Source: Armatimonadota bacterium (GTDB lineage: Bacteria; Armatimonadota; HRBIN16). From it: a stretch of 64,000 nt of DNA. The notes beneath the pieces were generated by a model. The model made no database searches. It was given only the letters and a program-made list of their open reading frames with translations, and was not told the DNA's origin. Made by a program: the position numbers and the translations under genes. Positions 32,249 through 40,593 of the stretch are shown one piece after another. The stretch spans positions 1,526,839 through 1,590,838 of the forward strand of contig BPGT01000001.1 of assembly GCA_026003175.1 (NCBI GenBank). The letters are read 5' to 3'. How positions within the stretch are numbered: the stretch's first letter is position 1; every line of letters begins with the position of its first letter.

Positions 32249-33010
32249 TTAGCAAACCTCTCCTCCCTCCAGCAGTTCCTGTCGCAGTTGCCACAGTACC
32301 CGCGTACTTTTCAATTCTCTATCCAGATGATACCTCAGGTGCAGGTGGACAGCGTGTTGTATCTGCTCTGCAGCGGGTGTGCCAGGGTAGTCCACCTGCC
32401 CTACCGCATTCAACACGCGCCATGTGAGCCATGCTAGTCGGGACAGCTTCACCGTGCCGGTCACCATGCGTGCGCATGAAGCGCATAATGCTCCCCCCGT
32501 TTCAGGTTGGAAGGCAATCTGCTCGCCGTCCACCGGATTACCGCAGCGGGCGCAGGTGTCCAGCACAGGCGCGTATCCCTGTTGGTGCATGAGTGCGTTC
32601 TCGAAAAGACAAAGGGTCCACATCGGATGCTCGCTGGTCTCCAGTTCATTCAGAACGCCTGCCAACAGGTCAAAGAGGTGCTCATCAGGCACGCCCTCCT
32701 CCAGCAAGCGGTCTACCAGCTCGCAGGCGTAGATAGCAGCGGTGGCGTTGACCAACAGGCGATGTAGACGCGCTCGTGCCCGCTCAACAGAGGCTTGAGT
32801 TATAATCCAGAAGGTCTTGCCCTGCGCGAGGTGAAATCGCGCCTGCACACAGGTCTCGGTAGCTCCGGCCAGTTTGCTGGTAGGTTTGCGTGCGCCTTTG
32901 GCAATGGCTGAGAGTTTTCCCATCTCGCATGTGAGGAGGGTCAGCACCTTGTCCGCTTCGCCCAGCGGACGCCTGCGCAGGACGATTGCTTGCACGTTCA
33001 CGGGGGGCAA
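32249..33010 (-). CDS. recO: DNA repair protein RecO
   Basis: Mediates RecA loading in the RecFOR pathway. It has the N-terminal OB fold (VQAIVLRRRPLGEADKVLTL and GKLSAIAKGARKP), a helical middle and a zinc-finger pattern CARCGNPV with CASCARM. It has 253 residues. The start appears to be a TTG at 33010: GGAGG lies eight bases before it and the codon follows the deoC stop directly. A GTG three codons later is the alternative. It is the second gene of the deoC operon. Confidence 0.9.
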   Translation of the reverse strand: MPPVNVQAIVLRRRPLGEADKVLTLLTCEMGKLSAIAKGARKPTSKLAGATETCVQARFHLAQGKTFWIITQASVERARARLHRLLVNATAAIYACELVDRLLEEGVPDEHLFDLLAGVLNELETSEHPMWTLCLFENALMHQQGYAPVLDTCARCGNPVDGEQIAFQPETGGALCASCARMVTGTVKLSRLAWLTWRVLNAVGQVDYPGTPAAEQIQHAVHLHLRYHLDRELKSTRVLWQLRQELLEGGEVC

Positions 33011-33688
33011 CTATGTTCCCTCCTCCAGCTGCTGTAGCAACGTCACGCCGCTGCTGGTGCCGATGCGGTCCGCTCCTGCTTGCAACAGTTCCAGTGCAAG
33101 GCTGAGCGTACGGATACCGCCTGCCGCTTTGACTTTCAGGGAAGGTGGCGCGGCAGAGCGCAAGAGCCTCACGTCATCGATAGTGGCTCCGCCCTCGCCG
33201 AAGCCGGTGGAGGTCTTCACGAAATCCGCGCCGCTTTCCGCCACGACGCGCGTTGCCTGTATTTTCTCCTCCAACGTCAGGTAGCAACACTCGATAATCA
33301 CCTTGAGTACCACCGCCGGTGTTGCCGAGCGACACAAGGAGGCTATCTGTTCTATCTCGTGGCGCACGGTGCGCCAGTCGCCCGATTTGAGGGCAGGTAA
33401 AGCGATGACCATATCCAGTTCGGTGGCTCCCGACGCCAGAGCCTGTTCCGCTTCATAAAGCTTTACCGATGGCATGTTCGCTCCCAACGGGAACCCCACC
33501 ACCGTGCCCACCGCGACCCCACTGCCTGTCAGATGGCGCACGGCACGCTCCACCCAGCACGGCTGGATGCAAACGCTGGCGAACCGGTACTGCAACGCCT
33601 CGTTGCACAGCCGGTCGATGTCGGCATGTGTGCTGGTAGGGCGAAGCAGGGTATGGTCGATGCGCTGAGCAAGTTCTTCTCGGTTCAT
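33011..33688 (-). CDS. deoC: Deoxyribose-phosphate aldolase
   Basis: Splits 2-deoxyribose-5-phosphate to glyceraldehyde-3-P and acetaldehyde. It has the class I aldolase marks IDHTLLRPTST, GFPLGAN, TELDMVI, LKVIIECCYLT with the Schiff-base Lys, FVKTSTGFGEGGAT and the final KAAGGIRT. It has 225 residues from the ATG at 33688, which has an AGGA site. The open frame continues 60 codons upstream through the structured leader and is not coding. It leads a six-gene operon including recO, M16 proteases and ruvC. Confidence 0.93.
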   Translation of the reverse strand: MNREELAQRIDHTLLRPTSTHADIDRLCNEALQYRFASVCIQPCWVERAVRHLTGSGVAVGTVVGFPLGANMPSVKLYEAEQALASGATELDMVIALPALKSGDWRTVRHEIEQIASLCRSATPAVVLKVIIECCYLTLEEKIQATRVVAESGADFVKTSTGFGEGGATIDDVRLLRSAAPPSLKVKAAGGIRTLSLALELLQAGADRIGTSSGVTLLQQLEEGT

Positions 33689-33711
33689 TTGTATCCTGCA
33701 AAAAGTTGCTT

Positions 33712-33763
33712 CACCACAGGCGCAGCAACCTGCGCAGAGTGCAAGGTACGGCTCCCTGTGGTG
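33712..33763 (-). promoter_or_regulatory. Structured leader of the deoC operon
   Basis: In the minus-strand transcript CACCACAGG (33763-33755) pairs perfectly with CCTGTGGTG (33720-33712). Next to it a perfect hairpin GCGCAG-GTTG-CTGCGC (33735-33720) shares one base with the outer stem. Six bases after the last arm comes AACTTTTTG, a weak U-run, and the deoC ribosome site. The pattern suggests attenuation or a protein- or ligand-binding leader. Confidence 0.4.
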
Positions 33764-33800
33764 CACACTTGCACTACACTCTGCACACTCTCTCCTCAGT

Positions 33801-33829
33801 ATTTTCGCACAAGCGCGAGCGAAATGCAA
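33801..33829 (-). promoter_or_regulatory. Probable promoter of the deoC operon
   Basis: Minus-strand TTGCAT (33829-33824), a 17-base spacer and GAAAAT (33806-33801). The leader of about 105 bases would contain the inverted repeats at 33712-33763. Confidence 0.4.
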
Positions 33830-33840
33830 CCCGTACGCCC

Positions 33841-33869
33841 TTGCTGTTGCCCAGTAAAGCGGGTACACT
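33841..33869 (+). promoter_or_regulatory. Promoter of rodA
   Basis: TTGCTG (33841-33846), 17 bases, TACACT (33864-33869). The transcript would begin about 14 bases before the rodA ATG, giving a very short leader with only a weak GGAG site. It is divergent from the deoC promoter. Confidence 0.5.
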
Positions 33870-33889
33870 CTATTCGCGGAGCGGCGGCG

Positions 33890-34990
33890 ATGAGAAAATA
33901 CCTGCGAGAGCTGGACTGGACGACGCTACTGATAGCCCTTCTGCTGTGCGCAGTGGGGCTGGTGATGGTCTACAGCGCACGACGGGCGCAGGGGGATGGC
34001 ATCCTTTTCGTACGCAAGCAAGCCATCGCGATGGGCATTGGGGTCGTGACGATGTTTGTTATCGCCTATTTTCCGATACAGACTTGGCAACGGTGGACAA
34101 GGTGGTTTTATACGATAAACATCCTTCTGCTGCTCTATGTGGACTATTTCGGCAAGGTGACCAAAGGCTCCCAGCGCTGGATTCCCCTGCCGGGCGGCTT
34201 CCACTTCCAGCCTTCGGAGGCGGCAAAGGTTCTTGTCGTGCTGACGCTTGCAGCGTGGCTTGCCAGCAGGGAGGAGAAGCTGCGCGACCGATGGACGGTG
34301 GTGAAATCGCTACTGTACATCGGGCTCCCCGTGCTATTGATATTCAAGCAGCCCGACCTGGGCACATCGTTGGTGGTGATGGCGATATGGTTTGGGATGA
34401 TGATGCTAGCGGGGGCGAACCTGAAGCATTTGGGAATGGTTTTGCTGGCAGGGCTGGTGGCTTTTACCGCTTTATGGCACCTGAACGTGCTGGAAGAGTA
34501 TCAGAAGAATCGGCTTGTTGCTTTCCTAAACCCTCAACTCGACCCGCGTGGCTCCGGCTATCATATCCTGCAGGCGCGCATTGCGGTGGGGTCCGGGCAG
34601 GTGTTCGGCAAGGGGTTGTTTCATGGCACGCAGAACGTACTGTTATTCATTCCTGAGCAACATACTGACTTCATCTTTACGGTAGTAGCGGAGGAAACGG
34701 GGTTCGTCGGCAGCGTGGCTTTGTTGTCTGCGTATGCTCTGTTGTTATGGAGGCTTTCACGCCTGGTTCTACAGGCGCACCGTCTGTACCCGCGTCTGAT
34801 TGCGGCGGGGATCACCACCTTCTTCGCCTATCACATCATCGTCAATACGGGTATGGTCATCGGTATCCTACCGGTGGTGGGGGTATGGCTACCCTTCGTC
34901 AGCTTTGGGGGCACGGCGGTGATCACCTGTTTCCTCGCGCTGGGCTTTATGCAAGCCATCCACCGGCAGCAGTTCGAGATGATGTTTTAG
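33890..34990 (+). CDS. rodA: Rod-shape SEDS glycosyltransferase RodA
   Basis: Membrane peptidoglycan polymerase of the SEDS family, partner of a class B PBP in cell elongation. The 366 residues contain about ten membrane helices and SEDS marks: GLVMVYSA in helix 1, GSQRWIPLPGGFHFQPSEAAK, FKQPDLGTSLV, the catalytic-region QARIAVGSGQVFGKG, PEQHTDFIFTVVAEE with the conserved Asp, and the terminal PFVSFGGTAVI. The last two favour RodA/MrdB over FtsW. A longer frame opens upstream over the deoC region but the ATG at 33890 begins the normal N terminus. No other mreBCD genes are nearby. Confidence 0.93.
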   Translation: MRKYLRELDWTTLLIALLLCAVGLVMVYSARRAQGDGILFVRKQAIAMGIGVVTMFVIAYFPIQTWQRWTRWFYTINILLLLYVDYFGKVTKGSQRWIPLPGGFHFQPSEAAKVLVVLTLAAWLASREEKLRDRWTVVKSLLYIGLPVLLIFKQPDLGTSLVVMAIWFGMMMLAGANLKHLGMVLLAGLVAFTALWHLNVLEEYQKNRLVAFLNPQLDPRGSGYHILQARIAVGSGQVFGKGLFHGTQNVLLFIPEQHTDFIFTVVAEETGFVGSVALLSAYALLLWRLSRLVLQAHRLYPRLIAAGITTFFAYHIIVNTGMVIGILPVVGVWLPFVSFGGTAVITCFLALGFMQAIHRQQFEMMF

Positions 34991-35072
34991 GGCGGTTTCC
35001 GGGGTTTGGAAAGGTTCCAAAGGGTATCATTTTGGCACCAGTAAAGGGTAATCTCAACCCTGCCTCCTGCGT

Positions 35073-36374
35073 TCACTCATCCCCCGTCAGCCCAAAGTTG
35101 CGCACGAGGATGCCGAAGTCGAACAGACTGATTTCTCCATCCCCGTCGAAGTCGGTGGCAGGGTCATACCCCGGCTCGCCGTACAGTGTGCCGAACGCTG
35201 CTACCAGCCTGCCGAAGTCGAACAGGCTGACCTCGTTGTCACCGTCGGCGTCGCCACCTAGCAACGCGACGTTCAGCGTGCCGCTCGCAGGCACGCTCAC
35301 CTGGTGCAGCACCCGCCGCAGCGAACGGTCCGCCTTGAATGCCAGGTCCCATGTGCCTACCGGCAGGGCAATCTGCACACTTCCCGACGCATCCGGCGAC
35401 ACTTGCTGGACCTCCAGTGGCTGCAGGTCGTCTGGCTGGCGTATCTCTACCCGCAGGCTCACCAGCGAATAATCGCCGATAAAATCGTTCAGTGTAATAG
35501 CGCAAGCGGTGTTTGAACGGGGCATCGCAGGCGGAATGCCCGTGCCTATCGTCACGTCGTCAAAGTAGAAGTCGACAGCGTTGCTGGCGAGACCGCGGAT
35601 GCGTACGGTGGTCGCGCCGTAAGCAGGGTTGCGCGGCTCGGTTTTGGTCGCGCCGTCCAGAATGAACAGCACCTCATTCGGTTTCCACAGCCATATCGCC
35701 GCGTGATGCCAACCTGCTGTGCGGGTAGTTCCTCCAAAGTTCGCCCAGGTGAACGCACCGCCTCCCTGACTGGCAAAGGAATCGGGCGGATAGTATGCCG
35801 CATCCGAAATATCTCCGCGTATCTGGTAGGTGTTCCAGTTCGCCTTGGGGTCAAAGCTGGCTGCACCTAGCGAGAAGCTCTCCACCTGCCCGGTGGTTAC
35901 TCCCGCACCCACATCCAGCAAGCCGTTCGTGTAGTATAACAGCTCCACCCAGGCGTTCGCCTGCCTGCCTGCCGAGCCGGTATCGTAAAACCACCAATCC
36001 ACGTACGCCCCCACGCCCAGCGGCGCGGAGAGGTTGAGGAAATTAGCGCGATGTGCGCCCGCCTTCAGCCACAGGCTCTGCTGACCACTATGCGCCTTCG
36101 CGTCGGGCGGTTGGGGCAGATAGGGGTCTCCCGTGTAGGCAGGGTGTGTGTACGGGTTGACAACGTTGATCAGCTGCAGGTTGGGTGGAGCAATCTGCCC
36201 ATGCCACACGTTGCTCGTGAGCCATATCGGGTCGAACAGGTTACTCGGGTTATCATACTGTTCGAACTGCTGCTGTCCCTGATAGCTCTCGAAGTCATCC
36301 GAGAAGACCACCTGGGCGGTAGCGTTGTTTGCTGTTAACATAGCCAGTACGCAAATGGTAGCGATAGCGCGCAT
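35073..36374 (-). CDS. Secreted protein with a lectin-like domain and two dockerin-like repeats
   Basis: A 433-residue exported protein with signal peptide MRAIATICVLAMLTANNATA. The middle (about 25-290) has a FSDDFESY opening and many beta-strands, like the concanavalin-type fold often beginning with DDFE. A short sandwich follows (about 300-375). The C terminus holds two calcium-loop repeats, GDADGDNEVSLFDFGRLV and TDFDGDGEISLFDFGILV, matching the dockerin type I loop D-x-D-x-D-G-x-I/V. No cohesin is in the window, so these may act as an anchoring or sorting tail. AAAGGAG stands before the ATG. Confidence 0.78.
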   Translation of the reverse strand: MRAIATICVLAMLTANNATAQVVFSDDFESYQGQQQFEQYDNPSNLFDPIWLTSNVWHGQIAPPNLQLINVVNPYTHPAYTGDPYLPQPPDAKAHSGQQSLWLKAGAHRANFLNLSAPLGVGAYVDWWFYDTGSAGRQANAWVELLYYTNGLLDVGAGVTTGQVESFSLGAASFDPKANWNTYQIRGDISDAAYYPPDSFASQGGGAFTWANFGGTTRTAGWHHAAIWLWKPNEVLFILDGATKTEPRNPAYGATTVRIRGLASNAVDFYFDDVTIGTGIPPAMPRSNTACAITLNDFIGDYSLVSLRVEIRQPDDLQPLEVQQVSPDASGSVQIALPVGTWDLAFKADRSLRRVLHQVSVPASGTLNVALLGGDADGDNEVSLFDFGRLVAAFGTLYGEPGYDPATDFDGDGEISLFDFGILVRNFGLTGDE

Positions 36375-36426
36375 GGTTGCAAGTCTCCTTTCGCTATGCT
36401 CACGGCTTGGCAGGAGCCTTCAGTGT

Positions 36427-36485
36427 AACCACAGGCTTATGAAGCCCGGGGTACGCTGCGTCCCAAAGTCCATAAGGCTGTGGTT
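36427..36485. repeat. 15-bp inverted repeat between the antiporter and dockerin-like genes
   Basis: AACCACAGGCTTATG (36427-36441) and CATAAGGCTGTGGTT (36471-36485) are inverses with one mismatch. It follows the antiporter stop by about 110 bases and precedes the secreted protein start by about 50. It may end the antiporter transcript or form the leader of the secreted protein mRNA. Confidence 0.5.
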
Positions 36486-36593
36486 ATGGTTTGCTAGAGA
36501 ATCCTATCATGCAATCGAGATGTTGTCAAACTAGTATCTTTGCGAGTTTTCGGGTATGGCACTTTTCGGATGGACAAGGAAATCGCACGGTGC

Positions 36594-37784
36594 TCAATGT
36601 GAGCGTGCGACTGCTTCGCCCGGAGAGGCACTGCCCTTCGCGAAGTGCGCCAGCAGAATGGGTGCGGCAAACGTCGTCAAAAATATCACCGCCAGAAGCG
36701 CAGCATAGTGGGCATCACCCAGCACGCCGTTTTGCTTGCCTACCGTAGCGAAAATCAGTCCTACCTCACCGCGCGGAACCATCCCTGCGCCGATAAGCGC
36801 GTGGCGGATGCCTTTGCCCCATGCTCCCCAGCCGGCAAGAAACTTGCCCAGAAAGGCAGCCACCGTACCCAGTAACGCCAGCGACAGTGTGGAACGGTTT
36901 GACGGCTCCAGGGGATTGAACAGGTGCACGTTCACCGCCACGCCGACACTGACAAAAAAGATGGGCGTGAAGAAGTCGGCAATCGGCTTGAGCTCATGTT
37001 CAATCTGCTTGGTGCGTCCGATGGAAGAAAGCACCAGTCCTGCCGCAAAAGAGCCAACTATCGCCGCCGAACCAACCTTCTTCGCTGCCAGCGCAAAGGC
37101 GAACGCCATCACCAGCGCGGCGGTGACCAGTGCGCCGCGTACCGTCATGCGGTCTACTACGCGCAGCAGAGAGGGCGCCAGCATACGCCCCGCTACCAAT
37201 GCAAACGCTACAAACACCAGTGCTACCACTGTCGTCTGTACGACGAACAACAGACTGACGCTGCCCTGCGCCACTATCGCCGAGACCACAGCTAGGATGA
37301 CCAGCCCCAGCACATCATCCAGAACCGCCGCTCCCAGCACGATGCGTCCCTCTATGCTGTTCAGCACACCCAGGTCAGCCAATACACGAGCGGTGATGCC
37401 GATGCTGGTGGCACAGAATGCTGCACCGAACAAGATAGCGGTCGTCCCGGTAATGCCCAGAGCCACACAGGTCAGGTAGCCTCCGACAAACGGCATTGCC
37501 ACGCCGATAAGAGCCACCACTAATGACTTTATCCCCACACGCAGGAGCGCACTCAGGTCGGTCTCCAGACCGATTTCGAACAGCAGCAGCATCACCCCCA
37601 CTTCCGCCAGCAGGTGCAGTATCTCACTGTCAGACACCCAGCCCAGCACGCTCGTCCCCAAAAGCACGCCCGCCAGCAGCTCGCCCAGTACCGGAGGCTG
37701 TTTCACACGCTCCGCCAGCTGAGCCATTACACGAGCGAACAGCAGTATCAGAATCAGCATGAGCAAGAATCTATCCAGCGTCAT
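36594..37784 (-). CDS. Cation:proton antiporter, CPA2 family (KefB/NapA-like core)
   Basis: Inner-membrane exchanger of Na+ or K+ for H+. The 396 residues form about 12 helices. Visible features are PPVLGELLAGVLLGTSVLGW near residue 30, LLFEIGLETDLSALL, FCATSIGITARVLADLG and GAAVLDDVLGLVIL with the paired Asp of the ion site. The C-terminal NAD-binding TrkA domain of full-length KefB is absent, so regulation by nucleotides or glutathione is unlikely. CAGGAGG precedes the ATG. Confidence 0.88.
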   Translation of the reverse strand: MTLDRFLLMLILILLFARVMAQLAERVKQPPVLGELLAGVLLGTSVLGWVSDSEILHLLAEVGVMLLLFEIGLETDLSALLRVGIKSLVVALIGVAMPFVGGYLTCVALGITGTTAILFGAAFCATSIGITARVLADLGVLNSIEGRIVLGAAVLDDVLGLVILAVVSAIVAQGSVSLLFVVQTTVVALVFVAFALVAGRMLAPSLLRVVDRMTVRGALVTAALVMAFAFALAAKKVGSAAIVGSFAAGLVLSSIGRTKQIEHELKPIADFFTPIFFVSVGVAVNVHLFNPLEPSNRSTLSLALLGTVAAFLGKFLAGWGAWGKGIRHALIGAGMVPRGEVGLIFATVGKQNGVLGDAHYAALLAVIFLTTFAAPILLAHFAKGSASPGEAVARSH

Positions 37785-37813
37785 CCTGTCCTCCTGCAGG
37801 GTTTTGCCTGCTA

Positions 37814-37819
37814 ATTATA
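37814..37819 (-). promoter_or_regulatory. -10 box of the antiporter gene
   Basis: Perfect TATAAT on the minus strand, 30 bases before the ATG. The short leader includes a GCAGG/CCTGC hairpin next to the ribosome site. No good -35. Confidence 0.4.
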
Positions 37820-37930
37820 CCCGTGAAACGTTCTAAACTGTTCCTGTCGTTCACCGCTTGTTGCACACCAAGCAGGGAGCATGCCCTTCGAGGGAGAAGA
37901 ATGTAGCATTCAATAAAGAGGTAAACGCCA

Positions 37931-40000
37931 GTGGGTAAACGCGCTATCTGGATATGTGTGCTGATACTGCTCAGCGTGACCGCACGGGCAGAGCGGTTTC
38001 GCTTTCTGCATATCACCGATACACATATCGGCGTGAGCGCGCATCACCAGGAGACACGTGATTACATCCAGACCTTTAACGCCTTAACCCCACAACCCGC
38101 TTTCATCGTCAACACCGGCGATTGCACCGAGCTGGGCTCCACCGAGGAGTATAGGCGCTATCGTGAGATAATGAGCGAGCTGCGCATCCCGCTTATCAAC
38201 GTGCCGGGCAATCATGATGTGCGCTGGAGCGCTATCGGTAAAGAGGGCTTTGCGAAGTGGTTGGGTCCTCTGCGGATGCACTGGGAACGCGAGGGATGCC
38301 ACTTCTTTGCACTGGACAGCACCGCCCTGCTGGAGCACCACGGACACTTCGAGGAAGCCGACCTGCGCTGGCTGGAACAGCGTCTGCGCCGACTGTCGAA
38401 GGGGGCGCCGGTTTTCCTCTTCTTCCACCACTGGGTGGCAACGGGCGAGAAGATGGTGGACAACGAGCACCGCCTACTGGACATTATCGCACCTTACAAT
38501 GTGAAAGCGGTGTTCGTAGGACATGGCCATAAGGACACAACGTGGTGGCGCAACGGTGTGTTGTTTCTGATGGCGCGCGGATTGTATCAGGGGAGTTACC
38601 ATCAGGTAGAAGTGGATGACTCTGCGATTCGCATCTGGCGTGTGGCGAAAGAAGAGAATGAACCCGCTTTGCTGGCGGAGCTACCTCGTGCACCTCAGCC
38701 GATACCACAACTGCGCGTGCAGAGCTTACGCTTGCATGGAGGCGAACTGCTTGCTCGACTGCGGTGGAGGTCATCTGAAGGCACACAACCCGAGCGGTGG
38801 GAGGCTCGCTTGGATGACAGCGCGTGGCAAGCCGTTGCTGTGGAAGGCGGCGGTGCAACATTTACCGTACGCGTACCGATGGGGGACGCTATCCCCGGAA
38901 CCCACCGTGTAGACTTTCGGGGCGTATACGACGGGAAGCCCTGTGAGGTCTCGGCTATTGTGGAAGTGCCCGGGGCTGTTCGTCCGCTGTGGGTGTTCCG
39001 AACCGGCGGCTCTGTCAAAGCGCAGCCCATCATATATGATGGCACGGTGTATATCAGCAGTTTTGACGGTACGCTATATGCTGTGGACATTGTCTCTGGC
39101 AGGCTTCGCTGGAAAACGTTTATCGGTGGCACACTGGTTGCTGCTCCTGCGGTGACCGAAGAGGTAGTGGTTGTCGGCAGCACATCAGGCACGGTGGCGT
39201 GTCTGCGGCGATCCGACGGGCGAGTTCTGTGGAGAACCAGCCTGCCTCCACCCGTTTTTGCCTCTGCGGGCATTTATGAACAGGTGATATGCACTGCGGC
39301 AGGCGACGGCAAGATTTACGGGCTATCCCTGCGCGACGGCAGCGGGCTGTGGGAGTTTCAGACGGGCATGTTCGTACAGTCGCGTATTGTACCGGCGCGC
39401 GGAATGTTCATCGCAGGATGCTGGGACAATCACGTGTATGCGCTCGACGCCCGCACAGGGACACTCAGGTGGAAGCAGAAGTTTGGGCGCTCTTTCTATT
39501 ACGCACCGGCTATCGGTTCCCCGGCAACCGATGGGGCGCGTGTGGTAGTGCCTTCCAATGATGGTGTGTTACACGCCATGCGTGTGGTAACAGGCGAGGT
39601 GTTATGGGAGGTAGCTTCCGCGCAGGGCGACAGCTTTGGCTATCCTGCGCCGCTGTTGAAGGAGGGTACGGTCTATTGTGGGGCACTGGGAACGCGCGGG
39701 CTGGTGTATGCGGTAGACGTGCGCACCGGGCAGCTGCGCTGGGTTGCAAAAACGGGGCAAGTTATGTATGATTCTGGATGTGCATCGGCGCAAGGTTACC
39801 TTTTCACTGCGGCGGTAAACGGCGTGGTATACTGGATAGAGGAAAGTAGTGGTCGAATCGTGCAGAGTTACCGGCTAGCAGAGGGACATGTTTTTTGTGT
39901 ACCCGAAACGGACGGTGAGCGGTTCGTGATCGGGTCGTTGAATGGGGCAGTTTACGCTTTTCCTGCGCGAATCCGAAGCGATGAGACGTTTGAGAAGTGA
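37931..40000 (+). CDS. Metallophosphoesterase fused to a PQQ-type beta-propeller
   Basis: A 689-residue exported protein. After a signal peptide (WICVLILLSVTARA), residues 23-230 are a calcineurin-like phosphoesterase with all metal motifs: HITDTHIG, NTGDCTE, NVPGNHDVRW, FFHHW and VGHGHKDTT. A short sandwich (about 260-355) links it to a PQQ/WD-like propeller (355-680) made of repeats such as GTLYAVDIVSGRLRWK and VYALDARTGTLRWKQ. GAGG precedes a GTG start. The response regulator gene follows after 12 bases. The substrate is unknown; propellers of this type usually bind proteins. Confidence 0.85.
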   Translation: MGKRAIWICVLILLSVTARAERFRFLHITDTHIGVSAHHQETRDYIQTFNALTPQPAFIVNTGDCTELGSTEEYRRYREIMSELRIPLINVPGNHDVRWSAIGKEGFAKWLGPLRMHWEREGCHFFALDSTALLEHHGHFEEADLRWLEQRLRRLSKGAPVFLFFHHWVATGEKMVDNEHRLLDIIAPYNVKAVFVGHGHKDTTWWRNGVLFLMARGLYQGSYHQVEVDDSAIRIWRVAKEENEPALLAELPRAPQPIPQLRVQSLRLHGGELLARLRWRSSEGTQPERWEARLDDSAWQAVAVEGGGATFTVRVPMGDAIPGTHRVDFRGVYDGKPCEVSAIVEVPGAVRPLWVFRTGGSVKAQPIIYDGTVYISSFDGTLYAVDIVSGRLRWKTFIGGTLVAAPAVTEEVVVVGSTSGTVACLRRSDGRVLWRTSLPPPVFASAGIYEQVICTAAGDGKIYGLSLRDGSGLWEFQTGMFVQSRIVPARGMFIAGCWDNHVYALDARTGTLRWKQKFGRSFYYAPAIGSPATDGARVVVPSNDGVLHAMRVVTGEVLWEVASAQGDSFGYPAPLLKEGTVYCGALGTRGLVYAVDVRTGQLRWVAKTGQVMYDSGCASAQGYLFTAAVNGVVYWIEESSGRIVQSYRLAEGHVFCVPETDGERFVIGSLNGAVYAFPARIRSDETFEK

Positions 40001-40012
40001 GGGAAGCAAAAG

Positions 40013-40591
40013 ATGGAAAGTTACCGTATCTTGATTGCCGAGGATGAGCCGCTGACTCGCATGATGCTCCGGGCGCGGCTGGAGAAAATCGGGCATCAGG
40101 TAGTGGCTGAGGCAGAGAACGGCGTGCAGGCGGTGCAAGCGGCGCGTGTGCACGAGCCCGATTTAATCATCATGGATATCCGTATGCCGGAGCTGGACGG
40201 TATTGAGGCAGCGCGCGCCATCATTCAGGAACGCCCCTGCGCCATCGTGTTCCTTACCGCCTACAGCGAACAGGAGCTGGTGGAAGCGGCGAGCGAAGCA
40301 GGGGCGTTTGGCTATCTGGTGAAGCCGTTCCGCAAAGAGGATTTGGGACCTGCCATCGAGATTGCGATGCTTCGATTCCGCGAGCTACAAGCGCGCAACA
40401 GGGAGGTGGAGGAGCTAAAGGAAGCCCTCGAAACCCGCAAGTTAATCGAGCGAGCCAAAGGCATCCTGATGCAGCGCCTGGGGCTGACCGAAGAAGAGGC
40501 GTTCAAACGTATTCATTTTCAGGCACGCAACCAGAATAAGAAGATGCGCGAGATCGCCGAGAGCATTATCACTGCCGCCGACTTGATTTAG
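40013..40591 (+). CDS. Response regulator with ANTAR RNA-binding output domain
   Basis: The receiver domain (about 4-120) has the acidic pair AEDEP, the phospho-acceptor IIMDIRMPELDG (Asp near 55), a conserved Thr in FLTAY and Lys in LVKPF. A coiled-coil linker leads to an ANTAR domain (about 130-190: LIERAKGILMQRLGLTEEEAF). ANTAR proteins stop terminators by binding twin hexaloop RNAs when phosphorylated. GAGGGAAG precedes the ATG. No histidine kinase is adjacent, so its input is unlinked. The gene directly upstream, 12 bases away, is the phosphoesterase-propeller. Confidence 0.92.
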   Translation: MESYRILIAEDEPLTRMMLRARLEKIGHQVVAEAENGVQAVQAARVHEPDLIIMDIRMPELDGIEAARAIIQERPCAIVFLTAYSEQELVEAASEAGAFGYLVKPFRKEDLGPAIEIAMLRFRELQARNREVEELKEALETRKLIERAKGILMQRLGLTEEEAFKRIHFQARNQNKKMREIAESIITAADLI

Positions 40592-40593
40592 TA

